This document shows, in pieces, positions 36,492 to 44,520 of a stretch of 64,000 nucleotides of DNA. The position numbers and the translations under genes are program-made. The stretch's first letter is position 1, and each line of letters starts with the position of its first letter. The stretch is from Nitratireductor sp. XY-223 (GTDB lineage Bacteria; Pseudomonadota; Alphaproteobacteria; Rhizobiales; Rhizobiaceae): assembly GCF_004959855.1 (NCBI RefSeq), contig NZ_SPNT01000006.1, positions 248,001-312,000 on the forward strand, read 5' to 3'. The notes under the pieces are model-generated. The model saw nothing but the letters and a program-made list of their open reading frames with translations, did no database searches and had not been told where the DNA came from.

Positions 36492-36806
36492 ATGACCACA
36501 GGCCCCAATCGAATTCTTGATGACTTTGCCAGGCTCATGACGGATGCGGCGGGCGCCGCCCAGGGCCTGCGCGACGAGGTCGAGACGGCGTTGCGCGCCC
36601 AGGCCGAAAGGGTGCTAAACAACATGGATGTCGTCCAGCGCGAGGAATTCGAAGCCGTGCGGGAAATGGCAGCCCGCGCGCGCGACGAGAACGAGGCGCT
36701 TTCGGCACGGATCGACGCCCTTGAAAAACGCGTGGCCGAACTCGGGGGAACCGCGAAACCCAAGCCGACACGCAAAAAAAGCTCCGGCGCCGGCAAAGCT
36801 TCGTAA
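36492..36806 (+). CDS. ubiK: Ubiquinone biosynthesis accessory factor UbiK (BMFP family)
   Basis: 104 residues from the ATG at 36492. The pattern MTTGPNRILDDFARLMTDAAGAAQGLRDEVETALRAQAERVLNNMDVVQREEFEAVREMAARARDENEALSARIDALEKRVAEL is an amphipathic helix plus coiled-coil of the YqiC/UbiK (BMFP) family, ending in a basic KPKPTRKKSS tail. UbiK interacts with UbiJ and lipids to support aerobic ubiquinone synthesis. It is divergent from lgt. Confidence 0.88.
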   Translation: MTTGPNRILDDFARLMTDAAGAAQGLRDEVETALRAQAERVLNNMDVVQREEFEAVREMAARARDENEALSARIDALEKRVAELGGTAKPKPTRKKSSGAGKAS

Positions 36807-37133
36807 CTTTTTTGCCGTAGCCGGCCGCAAAAAAGCCCGATCCGAAAAAACCTTTGCCCAGAATCCCTTAGACTCGGGTTCTGCGGAAATGATTCACCGC
36901 GTATCCACATCGGAATTCAATGCGCCGCCAATTAAGGGGTGGCGCTGTGACTCTGCCGTTATACACTGATTTTAAAAGATGATTCGAAGCGGAATTTGAC
37001 TGCCTTAGTGGGCGAGTAGCAGGCGGTCGGTTTTTAGTTTGTAGAGTGCGTGAGTTGTTTCCGGGTTCAGCGTGGGCGCGGCGAGGATTTATTGCGCCTG
37101 TGAACATTGAGATTCGGGGAGAATAGGTGCGGC
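36807..37133. other. Intergenic region between ubiK and the YbjN gene
   Basis: This 327-bp gap contains three inverted repeats: CTTTTTTGC/GCAAAAAAG (36807-36835), CAGAATCCC/GGGTTCTG (36859-36883, one bulge) and GCGCCGCC/GGTGGCGC (36922-36945, one mismatch). None is followed by a U-tract. The promoter of the YbjN gene is probably here. No ORF with a ribosome binding site stands out. Confidence 0.5.
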
Positions 37134-37634
37134 ATGAGCCTTATTGAATTTGAATATGAACGCGAGCTCAATCCTGTCGACATGATTGAGTACGTCGCGG
37201 CCAACAACGACTGGTCTTTCGAACGGTCGGGCGAAGACGAGATCGCCATGACCGTGGAGGGGCGCTGGTCGGAATACCACGTTTCCTTTTCCTGGATGGA
37301 GGATTTCGAGGCCCTCCATCTGGCGTGTGCGTTCGACATCAAGGTACCGGAGAACCGGGTCAGCGAAGTGGTCACGCTTCTGCACCTGCTCAACGGGCAG
37401 ATCCTGATGGGTCATTTCGACTTCTGGCAGCAGGAGGACGTGGTTATCTTCCGGCAATCGCTGCTCTTGTCGGGTGGCGCCGAGCCCACCAACCAGCAGG
37501 TCGAGGTGCTGTTGTCGAGTGCGCTGGAAACCTGCGAATTGTACTTTCAGGCCTTTCAGTTTGTGATCTGGTCAGGTATGGACGCCAAAAGCGCCACCGA
37601 AACGGTTCTTTTCGAGACCGTCGGAGAGGCCTGA
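37134..37634 (+). CDS. YbjN-domain protein
   Basis: 166 residues from the ATG at 37134. Features: LNPVDMIEYVAANNDWSFERSGEDEIAMTVEGRWSEYHVSFSWMEDFEALHLACAFDIKVPENRVSEVVTLLHLLNGQILMGHFDFWQQEDVVIFRQSLLL, the YbjN/DUF1790 fold related to type III secretion chaperones. Its role is unknown; E. coli YbjN affects stress tolerance and surface traits. It is followed 28 bp later by proC, so co-transcription is likely. Confidence 0.85.
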   Translation: MSLIEFEYERELNPVDMIEYVAANNDWSFERSGEDEIAMTVEGRWSEYHVSFSWMEDFEALHLACAFDIKVPENRVSEVVTLLHLLNGQILMGHFDFWQQEDVVIFRQSLLLSGGAEPTNQQVEVLLSSALETCELYFQAFQFVIWSGMDAKSATETVLFETVGEA

Positions 37635-37662
37635 CAGACACAGACCAGGGAGGTCCGATATC

Positions 37663-38478
37663 ATGACATCCGGTCCCGTCGTCCTTGTGGGCGCCGGCAA
37701 CATGGGTGGTGCGATGATGCGCGGATGGCTCGCGTCCGGAATTGAACCGGGCGCGATCATCGTTGTCGATCCGTCGCCCCCGCCGGCGATGATCGAACTC
37801 CTGAATTCGGAAGGGATCCGCCACTGCCCGGCGGTCCCGGAAGACGTCACGGCCGGAGCGCTGATTGTCGCGGTCAAGCCGCAGTTGATGGGCGTCGTCC
37901 TGCCGGGGCTGAAACCGCTTATCGGGCCGGACACCGTTTGCGTCTCCATCGCCGCCGGAACGAAGATCGGGACGATGACCCGTCATCTCGGCGATGTCGC
38001 GGTGGTGCGGTCGATGCCGAACATGGCGGCGATGATCGGCCGCGGGATCACCGCTGCGGTGGCCAATGAAAAGGTCAGCGACGAACAGCGGTCGTCCGCA
38101 CACGCGCTGCTTCTCGTTACGGGACCGGTCGAATGGGTCGAGACCGAGGACCAGATCGACGCCGTGACGGCCCTCTCGGGCAGTGGCCCGGCCTATATCT
38201 TTCACCTTGTCGAATGCATGGCGGAGGCCGGCCGCAAGGCCGGTCTTGACGCTGATGTGGCGATGCGACTGGCACGCGCGACCGTCGCCGGCGCCGGCGA
38301 ATTGCTGCATCAATCGGATGACGATGCCGCCGCCCTGCGAAAGAGCGTCACGTCCCCCGGCGGCACGACCGCCGCGGCGCTCGATGTTTTGATGCGCGAG
38401 GACGGGCTGCAGGCGCTGTTCGACGAGGCAATCGCGGCGGCAAAGAAACGCGCCCATGAACTGGCGGAACACGGGTGA
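37663..38478 (+). CDS. proC: Pyrroline-5-carboxylate reductase
   Basis: 271 residues. It reduces 1-pyrroline-5-carboxylate to L-proline with NAD(P)H. The Rossmann motif LVGAGNMGGAMMRGWL is at the N-terminus. PNMAAMIGRGITA and the substrate/dimer region ALSGSGPAYIFHLVECMAEAGRKAGL...SPGGTTAAALDVL are typical. GGAGG precedes the ATG at 37663. csaA follows 3 bp later. Confidence 0.97.
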   Translation: MTSGPVVLVGAGNMGGAMMRGWLASGIEPGAIIVVDPSPPPAMIELLNSEGIRHCPAVPEDVTAGALIVAVKPQLMGVVLPGLKPLIGPDTVCVSIAAGTKIGTMTRHLGDVAVVRSMPNMAAMIGRGITAAVANEKVSDEQRSSAHALLLVTGPVEWVETEDQIDAVTALSGSGPAYIFHLVECMAEAGRKAGLDADVAMRLARATVAGAGELLHQSDDDAAALRKSVTSPGGTTAAALDVLMREDGLQALFDEAIAAAKKRAHELAEHG

Positions 38479-38481
38479 AAC

Positions 38482-38823
38482 ATGGCTGACCAAATCGCAT
38501 GGTCGGACTTCGAGAAGGTCGATATTCGCGTCGGCACCATTGTCGAGGCCGAGCCTTTTCCGGAAGCGCGAAAACCGGCGATCAAGCTGAAGGTCGATTT
38601 CGGGCCGGACCTAGGCGTGCGCAAGTCGTCGGCGCAGATAACGAAGCACTACGCGCCGCAGGAGCTGGTCGGCCGCCAGGTGATGGCGGTGGTCAATTTC
38701 CCGCCGCGGCAGATCGGACCGGTCATGTCCGAGGTGCTGGTGCTCGGCTTTCCCGACGATGAGGGGGAGGTGGTGCTCGCCGCTATCGACAAGAAAGTGC
38801 CTGACGGCGGAAGGCTGTACTAG
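38482..38823 (+). CDS. csaA: CsaA-like tRNA-binding domain protein
   Basis: 113 residues, one OB-fold EMAP/tRNA-binding domain: FEKVDIRVGTIVEAEPFPEARKPAIKLKVDFGPDLGVRKSSAQITKHYAPQELVGRQVMAVVNFPPRQIGPVMSEVLVLGF. CsaA was described as a secretion-related chaperone in Bacillus; tRNA-like binding is the structural theme. It is translated with proC (3-bp gap) and overlaps the convergent kinase gene by 4 bp. Confidence 0.92.
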   Translation: MADQIAWSDFEKVDIRVGTIVEAEPFPEARKPAIKLKVDFGPDLGVRKSSAQITKHYAPQELVGRQVMAVVNFPPRQIGPVMSEVLVLGFPDDEGEVVLAAIDKKVPDGGRLY

Positions 38824-40202
38824 GCCGGTACCCGCACGACCGCTCGCAGACCGCCCATCGGGCTGTCGGCAAGCGAGATGTCGCCGCCGTGGCTGCGGGC
38901 GATGTCGAGCGCGATGGAAAGGCCGAGGCCAGTGCCGCCCTTGTCCTGGTTGCGGGATTCGTCGAGACGGAAGAACGGCTTGAAGACATCTTCGCGCAGT
39001 TCGGGCGCAATGCCGGGGCCGTCGTCGTCGATCGTTATCGTCAGCCATCCGGTCCGCACCGTCGCCTCGACTGCGACGGTCTGCGCATGCCGGCAGGCAT
39101 TGGACACAAGGTTGATGACGAGGCGCGAGAAGGCGTTCGGCCGGACCTTGATGAGCGGCAGTCCGTTGAGCTTGCAGGTCAGGTTGCGCCCGTGCACCTG
39201 CGCGTGCTCGTTCAGCTTGTCGAAAAGCTTGTTGAGATCGAGTTCTCCGACATCTTCCTGGGCTTCGCCGCGCGCAAAGGAGAGGTATCCCTCAAGCATC
39301 GACTGCATGTCGTCGATATCGTCGTTGAGGCGGGTGGTCTCGGCCTCGTCTCCAACAAGGGCGAGCTGCAGCCGGAAGCGCGTCAGAATCGTGCGGAGAT
39401 CGTGGCTGACACCGGTCAGCATGGCCGTGCGCTGCTCGATCTGCCGCTCGATGCGTTCGCGCATCCGGATGAAGGCGAGTCCGGCGCGCCGGATCTCGTC
39501 GGCACCGCGCGGGCGGAAATCCTCCGGCATCCTCTGGCCCTTGCCGAAACTCTCGGCGGCATCGGCGAGGCTGAGGATCGGCCGGATCTGGCCGCGCAGG
39601 AAAAGGATCGCGATGATCAGGAGCACCAGGGACGTTCCGACCATCCATAAAAGGAATATGTGCGTGTTGGAGGCGTAAGCCTGGCTGCGGCGCGCAAAGA
39701 CGCGCAGCACCTTGTCGTCCAGCAGGATGCGGATCTCGACAAGGTTGGAATCGCCGACCGTGTCGATCCAGAACGGACGCCGGATCTGGCGGGTGATCTC
39801 CTCGCTGAGGATCGAGTCCAGGATCGAGAAGAAGGGCTTGGAACGCGGCGGCGGCAATGTACCGTCCGGCTCGATGGCGATGTTCAGCTCCAGGCGGTCG
39901 CGCGCCATGCGGGTGATTTCGTCGTAGTTTGCGTCCTGGGGGTAGGTCTCGATGACGTCTATAATGGCGGCGATGTCCCTGGTGACGGCTGTCGACAGGC
40001 GCTGGGTCACCGTCTGCCAGTGGCGCTCCATGAAGACGAACGCGATCACCGACTGCAGGATGACCATCGGCAGGATGATGATCAGCAGCGTGCGGCCGTA
40101 GAGCCCTGTCGGGATACGGCGCGTGAACCAGCGCGTAAAGCGCCGGTAGCCCTTCGGCGGATACCGCTCGTGCTCACGCCTTATGGAGTCAATGGTCGTC
40201 AT
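38820..40202 (-). CDS. EnvZ-type sensor histidine kinase
   Basis: 460 residues. An N-terminal helix (LLIIILPMVILQSVIAFVF), a periplasmic region of about 110 residues, a second helix (IFLLWMVGTSLVLLIIAILF) and a HAMP domain lead to the H-box GVSHDLRTILTRFRLQL. In this box the usual Pro after DLRT is Ile. N-box RLVINLVSNACRHA, G1 DDDGPGIAPELREDVFKPFF and G2 GGTGLGLSIALDIARSHGGDI complete the catalytic domain. It lies downstream of the OmpR-type regulator on the same strand and is its probable partner. The signal is unknown. Confidence 0.93.
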   Translation of the reverse strand: MTTIDSIRREHERYPPKGYRRFTRWFTRRIPTGLYGRTLLIIILPMVILQSVIAFVFMERHWQTVTQRLSTAVTRDIAAIIDVIETYPQDANYDEITRMARDRLELNIAIEPDGTLPPPRSKPFFSILDSILSEEITRQIRRPFWIDTVGDSNLVEIRILLDDKVLRVFARRSQAYASNTHIFLLWMVGTSLVLLIIAILFLRGQIRPILSLADAAESFGKGQRMPEDFRPRGADEIRRAGLAFIRMRERIERQIEQRTAMLTGVSHDLRTILTRFRLQLALVGDEAETTRLNDDIDDMQSMLEGYLSFARGEAQEDVGELDLNKLFDKLNEHAQVHGRNLTCKLNGLPLIKVRPNAFSRLVINLVSNACRHAQTVAVEATVRTGWLTITIDDDGPGIAPELREDVFKPFFRLDESRNQDKGGTGLGLSIALDIARSHGGDISLADSPMGGLRAVVRVPA

Positions 40203-40373
40203 CTGGCATTCCCGTTCACGGCCATCGAGGCACCCCGAAGGGCACCCGGCGGTCCGCGTGCGACCATCTTATAGCAGGGAAACGGGAATTCGACCCGTCA
40301 ATTGCAGGATAAATCCCTGTCCGGTCAGGTAAAAACGTCGCGGCGAAGAAGTTCCGTTCGCAACGGGCCGGCG

Positions 40374-41072
40374 CTATTCGACGCTCAGTCGGTAGCCGAT
40401 GCCGCGCACCGTTTGCAGCCACATTGGATTGGCCGGATCTTCCTCGATCTTGCGCCGCAGCCGGTTGATCTGGACGTCGATCGTGCGCTCGCCGATGTCG
40501 ATGTCCTGGCCGACCAGTTCGTGCCTCGGTATCGTCTCGCCAGGGCGCTGCGCGAACTGCACCATGATTTCCTGCTCGCGGTCGGTCAGCCGCACCACCT
40601 CCGCGCCCTTCTTGAGCTCGCGCCGGGCGAGCCCGAATGTGTAGGGCCCGAACACGATCTGCTCGATCTGCGGGATTTCCAGCGGTCCGCCGCGTTTGAG
40701 GATGTTGTTGATGCGCAGGACAAGCTCGCGCGGATCGAAGGGCTTGGAAAGATAGTCGTCGGCACCGGCCTCAAGTCCCTCGAGGCGGCTGTTTATCTCG
40801 GCAAGCGCCGTCAGCATCAGGATGGGAACGTCGCGCAGCTCGCGCAGCCATTTGGTCAGCGCGACACCGGTTTCGCCCGGCATCATGACGTCGACCACCA
40901 GAAGGTCGAATTCCAGACCGTTGAGCTTGCGCCGGGCCTCGGCGGCGTCGGCGGCGGTCGTCACCCGGAAGCCCTGATCGCTCAAGTAACGGTTCAGCAG
41001 GTCGCGAATGCGCGTATCATCATCAACGACGAGCAGATGCGCAGCATTGTCGGATAGCATTTCTGCCGGCAT
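40374..41072 (-). CDS. petR: OmpR-family response regulator, PetR-like
   Basis: 232 residues; GGAGG lies 4 nt before the ATG at 41072. The receiver (residues 11-125) has VVDDDTRI, phospho-acceptor LLVVDVMMPGETG, MLTAL and YLSKPFD. The C-terminal winged helix contains LTDREQEIMVQFAQRPGETIPRHELVG...RTIDVQINRLRRKIEEDPANPMWLQTVRGIGYRL. In Rhodobacter, petP (MarR type) and petR (OmpR type) lie together near petABC; here MarR, this gene and a kinase follow one another. The PetR name rests on that architecture. Confidence 0.88.
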   Translation of the reverse strand: MPAEMLSDNAAHLLVVDDDTRIRDLLNRYLSDQGFRVTTAADAAEARRKLNGLEFDLLVVDVMMPGETGVALTKWLRELRDVPILMLTALAEINSRLEGLEAGADDYLSKPFDPRELVLRINNILKRGGPLEIPQIEQIVFGPYTFGLARRELKKGAEVVRLTDREQEIMVQFAQRPGETIPRHELVGQDIDIGERTIDVQINRLRRKIEEDPANPMWLQTVRGIGYRLSVE

Positions 41073-41110
41073 GCCGCCTCCTTATGCAATTCTCCAAAAG
41101 CCCTTACGCA

Positions 41111-41593
41111 TCAATCCCGATTAACCATTCCCTGAAGGAACTGCCTGATCAGTTTTTGCCCCTCGGAATCGATACCCCTTAGTGCTTCGGTTATGCGGCG
41201 AGACTGTGGCCGCGCCAGCTCCAGCGCCAATTCCCGGCCCTTGCTGGTCGGATAAAGCCGCCTTTGCCGGCGATCGTTGGGGCCTTCAACCTGGTGTATG
41301 TAGCCGGAATCGATCAACTGTTTCAGGACCCTGGCAAGGCTCTGCTTGGTAATCCTGAGGGTGTCGAGCAGGTCCGCGACCGTCATTCCGGGCTGCCGGT
41401 TGACGAAATGGACGACCCGGTGGTGCGCCCGGCCGAAACCGAAACGTGCCAGTATGGCATCGGGATCGGAGGTGAAATCGCGATAGGCGAAGTACAGCAT
41501 CTCGATGATGTCGAAATCGATGCCATCGCTTTCCGACATGGGGCCCGTGATCGTGTCGGAATCGGGTATTTTTCGTGCCCTTTCGGACGCCAT
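41111..41593 (-). CDS. petP: MarR-family regulator, PetP-like
   Basis: 160 residues from the ATG at 41593, with AAGGGA 9 nt upstream; the frame's longer start at 41632 would overlap the operator. MarR core: YFAYRDFTSDPDAILARFGFGRAHHRVVHFVNRQPGMTVADLLDTLRITKQSLARVLKQLIDSGYIHQVEGPNDRRQRRLYPTSKGRELA, with the DRRQRR wing. It precedes the OmpR-type regulator by 38 bp. A perfect TATGTCA-N7-TGACATA palindrome lies just upstream, consistent with autoregulation and effects on divergent ilvE. Confidence 0.85.
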   Translation of the reverse strand: MASERARKIPDSDTITGPMSESDGIDFDIIEMLYFAYRDFTSDPDAILARFGFGRAHHRVVHFVNRQPGMTVADLLDTLRITKQSLARVLKQLIDSGYIHQVEGPNDRRQRRLYPTSKGRELALELARPQSRRITEALRGIDSEGQKLIRQFLQGMVNRD

Positions 41594-41612
41594 TGCGATA
41601 TTCCCTTTCAAA

Positions 41613-41633
41613 TATGTCAGCCTTGTTGACATA
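41613..41633. promoter_or_regulatory. TATGTCA-N7-TGACATA operator between petP and ilvE
   Basis: A perfect 7-bp inverted repeat around GCCTTGT lies 20 bp before the petP start. The right arm overlaps TTGACA (41626-41631), a good -35 hexamer for rightward transcription toward ilvE. A second palindrome, GCTAT-TG-ATAGC, is at 41641-41652. MarR proteins bind sites of this shape and usually repress their own gene. Confidence 0.6.
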
Positions 41634-41810
41634 AATTGATGCTATTGATAGCCTCAATCCGCGTCAAGGATGTAAAACCCCCTAATTGACACGGTATTGG
41701 CGTTTTGACCGCGGTTTACCGCCCGGCGCTCAATTTCCGGAATTTATCGGGCTTTTCTCATATCCGGCGAATACAACTCGAATGAAGCGCGACGCGCTGG
41801 AGGTAACGCA

Positions 41811-42698
41811 ATGGCATCGGTCCCCTTCGATCAGCTTGAGGGCGAGATTTGGTACAATGGTGAGTTTGTTCCGTGGCAGGATGCGAAGCTGCACGTGCTG
41901 TCGCACGGCCTGCACTATGCGAGCTCCGTGTTCGAAGGCGAGCGGGCTTATGGCGGTGTGATCTTCAAGCTGCGCGAGCATACCGAGCGGTTGCACAAGT
42001 CGGCCAAACTGCTGGGGTTTGAAATTCCCTACAGCGTCGAGGAAATCGACGACGCCTGCAACGAGCTGCTGAAACGCCAGGGTTTCGAGGACGCCTATGT
42101 GCGGCCGGTCGCATGGCGGGGCAGCGAGATGATGGGCGTGTCGGCGCAGCACAACCGGATCAACCTCGCCATCGCCATCTGGCAGTGGCCGTCCTACTTC
42201 AAGCCGGAGGAACGGCTCAAGGGCATCCGTCTCGACATGGCCAAGTACCGCCGCCCGGATCCCAGGACGATCCCGAGCGAATCCAAGGCGGCGGGCCTTT
42301 ACATGATCTGCACGCTGTCCAAGCACGAGGCCGAGAGCAAGGGCTACGCGGATTCGCTGATGCTCGACTGGCGCGGCCGCGTGGCCGAAGCCACGGGCGC
42401 CAACATATTCTTCGTCAAGGACGGCGTTATCCACACGCCGACACCGGACTGTTTCCTCGACGGCATCACGCGGCGCACGGTCATCGATCTCGCCCGGAAA
42501 CGCGGCTACGAGATCGTCGAGCGGGCGATCATGCCGGAGGAGATGGAAGACTTCGAGGAGTGCTTCCTGACCGGCACCGCTGCCGAGGTCACGCCCGTGT
42601 CCGAGATCGGCCCCTACCGGTTTTCCGTCGGAGAAATCACGACGAACCTGGTGAACGACTACATGAAGGCCGTCCAGCCGGTGCGCGAGGCAGCCTGA
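41811..42698 (+). CDS. ilvE: Branched-chain amino acid aminotransferase
   Basis: 295 residues; GGAGGTAACGCA precedes the ATG at 41811. PLP-dependent fold type IV enzyme that transfers amino groups to the 2-oxo acids of Leu, Ile and Val. Motifs: EIWYNGEFVPWQDAKLHVLSHGLHYASSVFEGERAY, VRPVAWRG, the Lys region IPSESKAAGLYMICTLSKHEAESKGYADSLMLDWRGRVAEATGANIFFV and GITRRTVIDLARKRGYEIVER. A terminator follows at 42724. Confidence 0.95.
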   Translation: MASVPFDQLEGEIWYNGEFVPWQDAKLHVLSHGLHYASSVFEGERAYGGVIFKLREHTERLHKSAKLLGFEIPYSVEEIDDACNELLKRQGFEDAYVRPVAWRGSEMMGVSAQHNRINLAIAIWQWPSYFKPEERLKGIRLDMAKYRRPDPRTIPSESKAAGLYMICTLSKHEAESKGYADSLMLDWRGRVAEATGANIFFVKDGVIHTPTPDCFLDGITRRTVIDLARKRGYEIVERAIMPEEMEDFEECFLTGTAAEVTPVSEIGPYRFSVGEITTNLVNDYMKAVQPVREAA

Positions 42699-42723
42699 AT
42701 CAACGTCGCCTCAGAGCATTGAC

Positions 42724-42760
42724 GGGCGCGCGTCGGTCACAGGCGCGCGCCCTTTTGTTT
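42724..42760 (+). terminator. Rho-independent terminator of ilvE
   Basis: GGGCGCGCG and CGCGCGCCC form a 9-bp GC stem around an 11-nt loop, followed by TTTTGTTT, 26 bp after the ilvE stop codon. Confidence 0.85.
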
Positions 42761-42822
42761 GCCAATCCGGCGCCGGGCGTGGCACATAGCCGGTGCGGCT
42801 CCTCTAGTTTCGGAAAAACATC

Positions 42823-43470
42823 ATGGGTCAGATCCAGGCCGGCATCGTTCCGGTCACCGACTTTCAGCAGAATTGCACCATCCTGTTCGACAGCGATACC
42901 AAACGCGGCGTGGTCGTCGATCCGGGCGGCGATGTCGCCGCGATCACGGACGTTCTGGAAAAGAACGGGATCGGAATCGATGCGATCTGGCTGACGCACG
43001 GTCACATCGATCATGCCGGTGGCGCAATGGACCTGAAGGATGCGCTCGGGGTCGAGATCGTCGGGCCGCACAGGGATGACCTGAAGCTGCTGCAGGGGCT
43101 AGAGGACCAGGCAGCGATGTTCGGCCTCGACGGCGCGGTGCGCAACGTCATGCCGGACAAGTGGCTGGAGGAGGGGGAAACGGTTTCCTTCGAAGATCAC
43201 GTGTTCGAGGTCTTTCACTGCCCGGGACACGCGCCCGGCCATGTGATTTTCTTCAACCGCAATGCCGGTTTCGCCCATGTCGGCGACGTGCTCTTCCGCG
43301 GCTCGATCGGACGCACCGACCTGCCGGGCGGCAATCATCAGCAATTGCTGGATTCGATCCGCGACAAGGTGCTGCCATTGGGTGACGAAGTGGGCTTCAT
43401 TTGCGGCCACGGACCCGGCGGACGGATCGGCGAGGAGCGTCTCACCAACCCGTTTCTCAAGGGGATCTGA
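42823..43470 (+). CDS. Metallo-beta-lactamase-fold hydrolase (glyoxalase II-like)
   Basis: 215 residues. Zn ligands are visible in LTHGHIDHAGG (HxHxDH), FHCPGHAPGHVIFF and HVGDVLFRGSIGRTDLPGG, and a final His in FICGHGPGGRIGEER. The pattern is the small MBL group near glyoxalase II/YcbL-type thioester hydrolases; the exact substrate is unknown. It lies between the ilvE terminator and the convergent BA14K gene. Confidence 0.9.
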   Translation: MGQIQAGIVPVTDFQQNCTILFDSDTKRGVVVDPGGDVAAITDVLEKNGIGIDAIWLTHGHIDHAGGAMDLKDALGVEIVGPHRDDLKLLQGLEDQAAMFGLDGAVRNVMPDKWLEEGETVSFEDHVFEVFHCPGHAPGHVIFFNRNAGFAHVGDVLFRGSIGRTDLPGGNHQQLLDSIRDKVLPLGDEVGFICGHGPGGRIGEERLTNPFLKGI

Positions 43471-43482
43471 CCCCGATCCGCA

Positions 43483-43983
43483 TCAGCGCGCGACGCAGAA
43501 GTGGTCGTAGCCGTCATAGCCGCGGAACGTACCCGTTGCCGGATCGAATGAGCGGTAGCGCTGGGCGCAGTACCTGTACCATTCGTCGGTCCACGGCTCG
43601 ATGGTTCCGGACGTGTTCACCGACGATGGCGCCGGCGGATAGTAGTTCGGCGAGTGCGAGTAATCGTTGGGCGCCTGCGGATAATAATCCGGCTGCGGGT
43701 AGTAGTTCGGCCGCGGCGCGGGATTCGGCGGCTCGCTCAGTATCGCTCCGGCGATGATGGCACCGGCGGCAAGGCCGAGAACGCCGAGCAGCAACGCGTC
43801 GTCGTTGTTCTTCTGGATGACAACGGGTCCCCGGTGGCGTTTGTGATGCTTGTGTTTGTGGCCGTTCCAACCACCGTGATGGTGCGGGCGGCCGCGATCG
43901 TGCGCATGGGCCTGCGACAGCGGAGCGGCTGCGACTGCTGCGACGGCAAGTGCGGCGACGAGTACTTTAACTTGCTTTCCCAT
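43483..43983 (-). CDS. BA14K-family secreted protein
   Basis: 166 residues. Signal peptide MGKQVKVLVAALAVAAVAAAPLSQAHA; a His/Lys-rich stretch (HDRGRPHHHGGWNGHKHKHHKRHRG); a Gly/Ala zipper-like hydrophobic segment (LLGVLGLAAGAIIAGAIL); a Pro/Tyr/Asn-rich linker; and the BA14K module WYRYCAQRYRSFDPATGTFRGYDGYDHFC with two Cys. BA14K of Brucella is an immunoreactive protein; lectin-like and envelope roles have been proposed. It shares its first half and its upstream direct repeat with the 97-residue gene at 44153. Confidence 0.88.
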   Translation of the reverse strand: MGKQVKVLVAALAVAAVAAAPLSQAHAHDRGRPHHHGGWNGHKHKHHKRHRGPVVIQKNNDDALLLGVLGLAAGAIIAGAILSEPPNPAPRPNYYPQPDYYPQAPNDYSHSPNYYPPAPSSVNTSGTIEPWTDEWYRYCAQRYRSFDPATGTFRGYDGYDHFCVAR

Positions 43984-44056
43984 CTTCCATGTTCCTCTCG
44001 GTGGCTTGCGATTGGGTTGTGTTCGTAACGCTGGGTCTCAAGCTAGGAAACCCTGC

Positions 44057-44073
44057 CTGAACGCAAGCTGAAC
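44057..44073 (-). promoter_or_regulatory. CTGAAC-N5-CTGAAC direct repeat upstream of BA14K
   Basis: Plus-strand CTGAAC-GCAAG-CTGAAC lies 74 bp before the BA14K start. The 11-bp period is typical of OmpR/PhoB-family response-regulator boxes. A near-identical copy occupies the same relative position before the 97-residue paralogue (44521-44537). On the minus strand a candidate -10 begins 10 bp after the repeat in both. Confidence 0.55.
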
Positions 44074-44097
44074 GGACTGCAAGAGGCGGTAGAATGC

Positions 44098-44130
44098 AAA
44101 AAAGGGCGCCGCGGATTGCTCCGGGCGCCC
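44098..44130 (-). terminator. Rho-independent terminator of the 97-residue secreted protein gene
   Basis: On the minus strand GGGCGCC and GGCGCCC form a stem with a 13-nt loop, followed by TTTTTT, 23 bp past the stop codon at 44153. It separates this gene from the BA14K promoter. Confidence 0.8.
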
Positions 44131-44152
44131 GGCCGAATGCGTATGCCTTCCT

Positions 44153-44446
44153 TTATGAGCCGTTGGCCAGCGCGCCGCCGATGATGGCGCCCGCGGCAAA
44201 GCCGAGCAGACCCATCGCCGCAGCGTTGTTCTTGCCCTTGTGGACGACGACCGGCGGCTTTTTGTAATAGCCGCGCGGATAGTGCACCCTCGGGCCTTTC
44301 TTGTAGTAGCCGGGGCCGCCTTTGTGGACGTGGTGCCGGCCGCTTTCGGGGCCAGGCTTCGGGGCAGCCATGGCGCCGCTGACGGGAACGAGCGCCGTTG
44401 CAACGACGGCCGCGGTTGCGATTGCAGTTTTGGTCAAGATGTTCAT
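44153..44446 (-). CDS. Secreted His/Gly-rich small protein, BA14K N-terminal paralogue
   Basis: 97 residues. Signal peptide MNILTKTAIATAAVVATALVPVSGAMA; a basic His/Tyr/Gly-rich middle (GRHHVHKGGPGYYKKGPRVHYPRGYYKKPPVVVHKGKNN); and a Gly zipper (AAMGLLGFAAGAIIGGALANG). It matches the first half of the neighbouring BA14K protein (VVIQKNND.LLLGVLGLAAGAIIAGAIL) but lacks the Cys-containing BA14K module. Probably an envelope- or membrane-associated protein. Function unknown. Confidence 0.8.
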   Translation of the reverse strand: MNILTKTAIATAAVVATALVPVSGAMAAPKPGPESGRHHVHKGGPGYYKKGPRVHYPRGYYKKPPVVVHKGKNNAAAMGLLGFAAGAIIGGALANGS

Positions 44447-44520
44447 CGTATCCGATCCTGTATCACGTTGATCGAGGGCAGAAGATCCCTCTGTCTGGAT
44501 CGGAAACTATGCTTTGGTCT

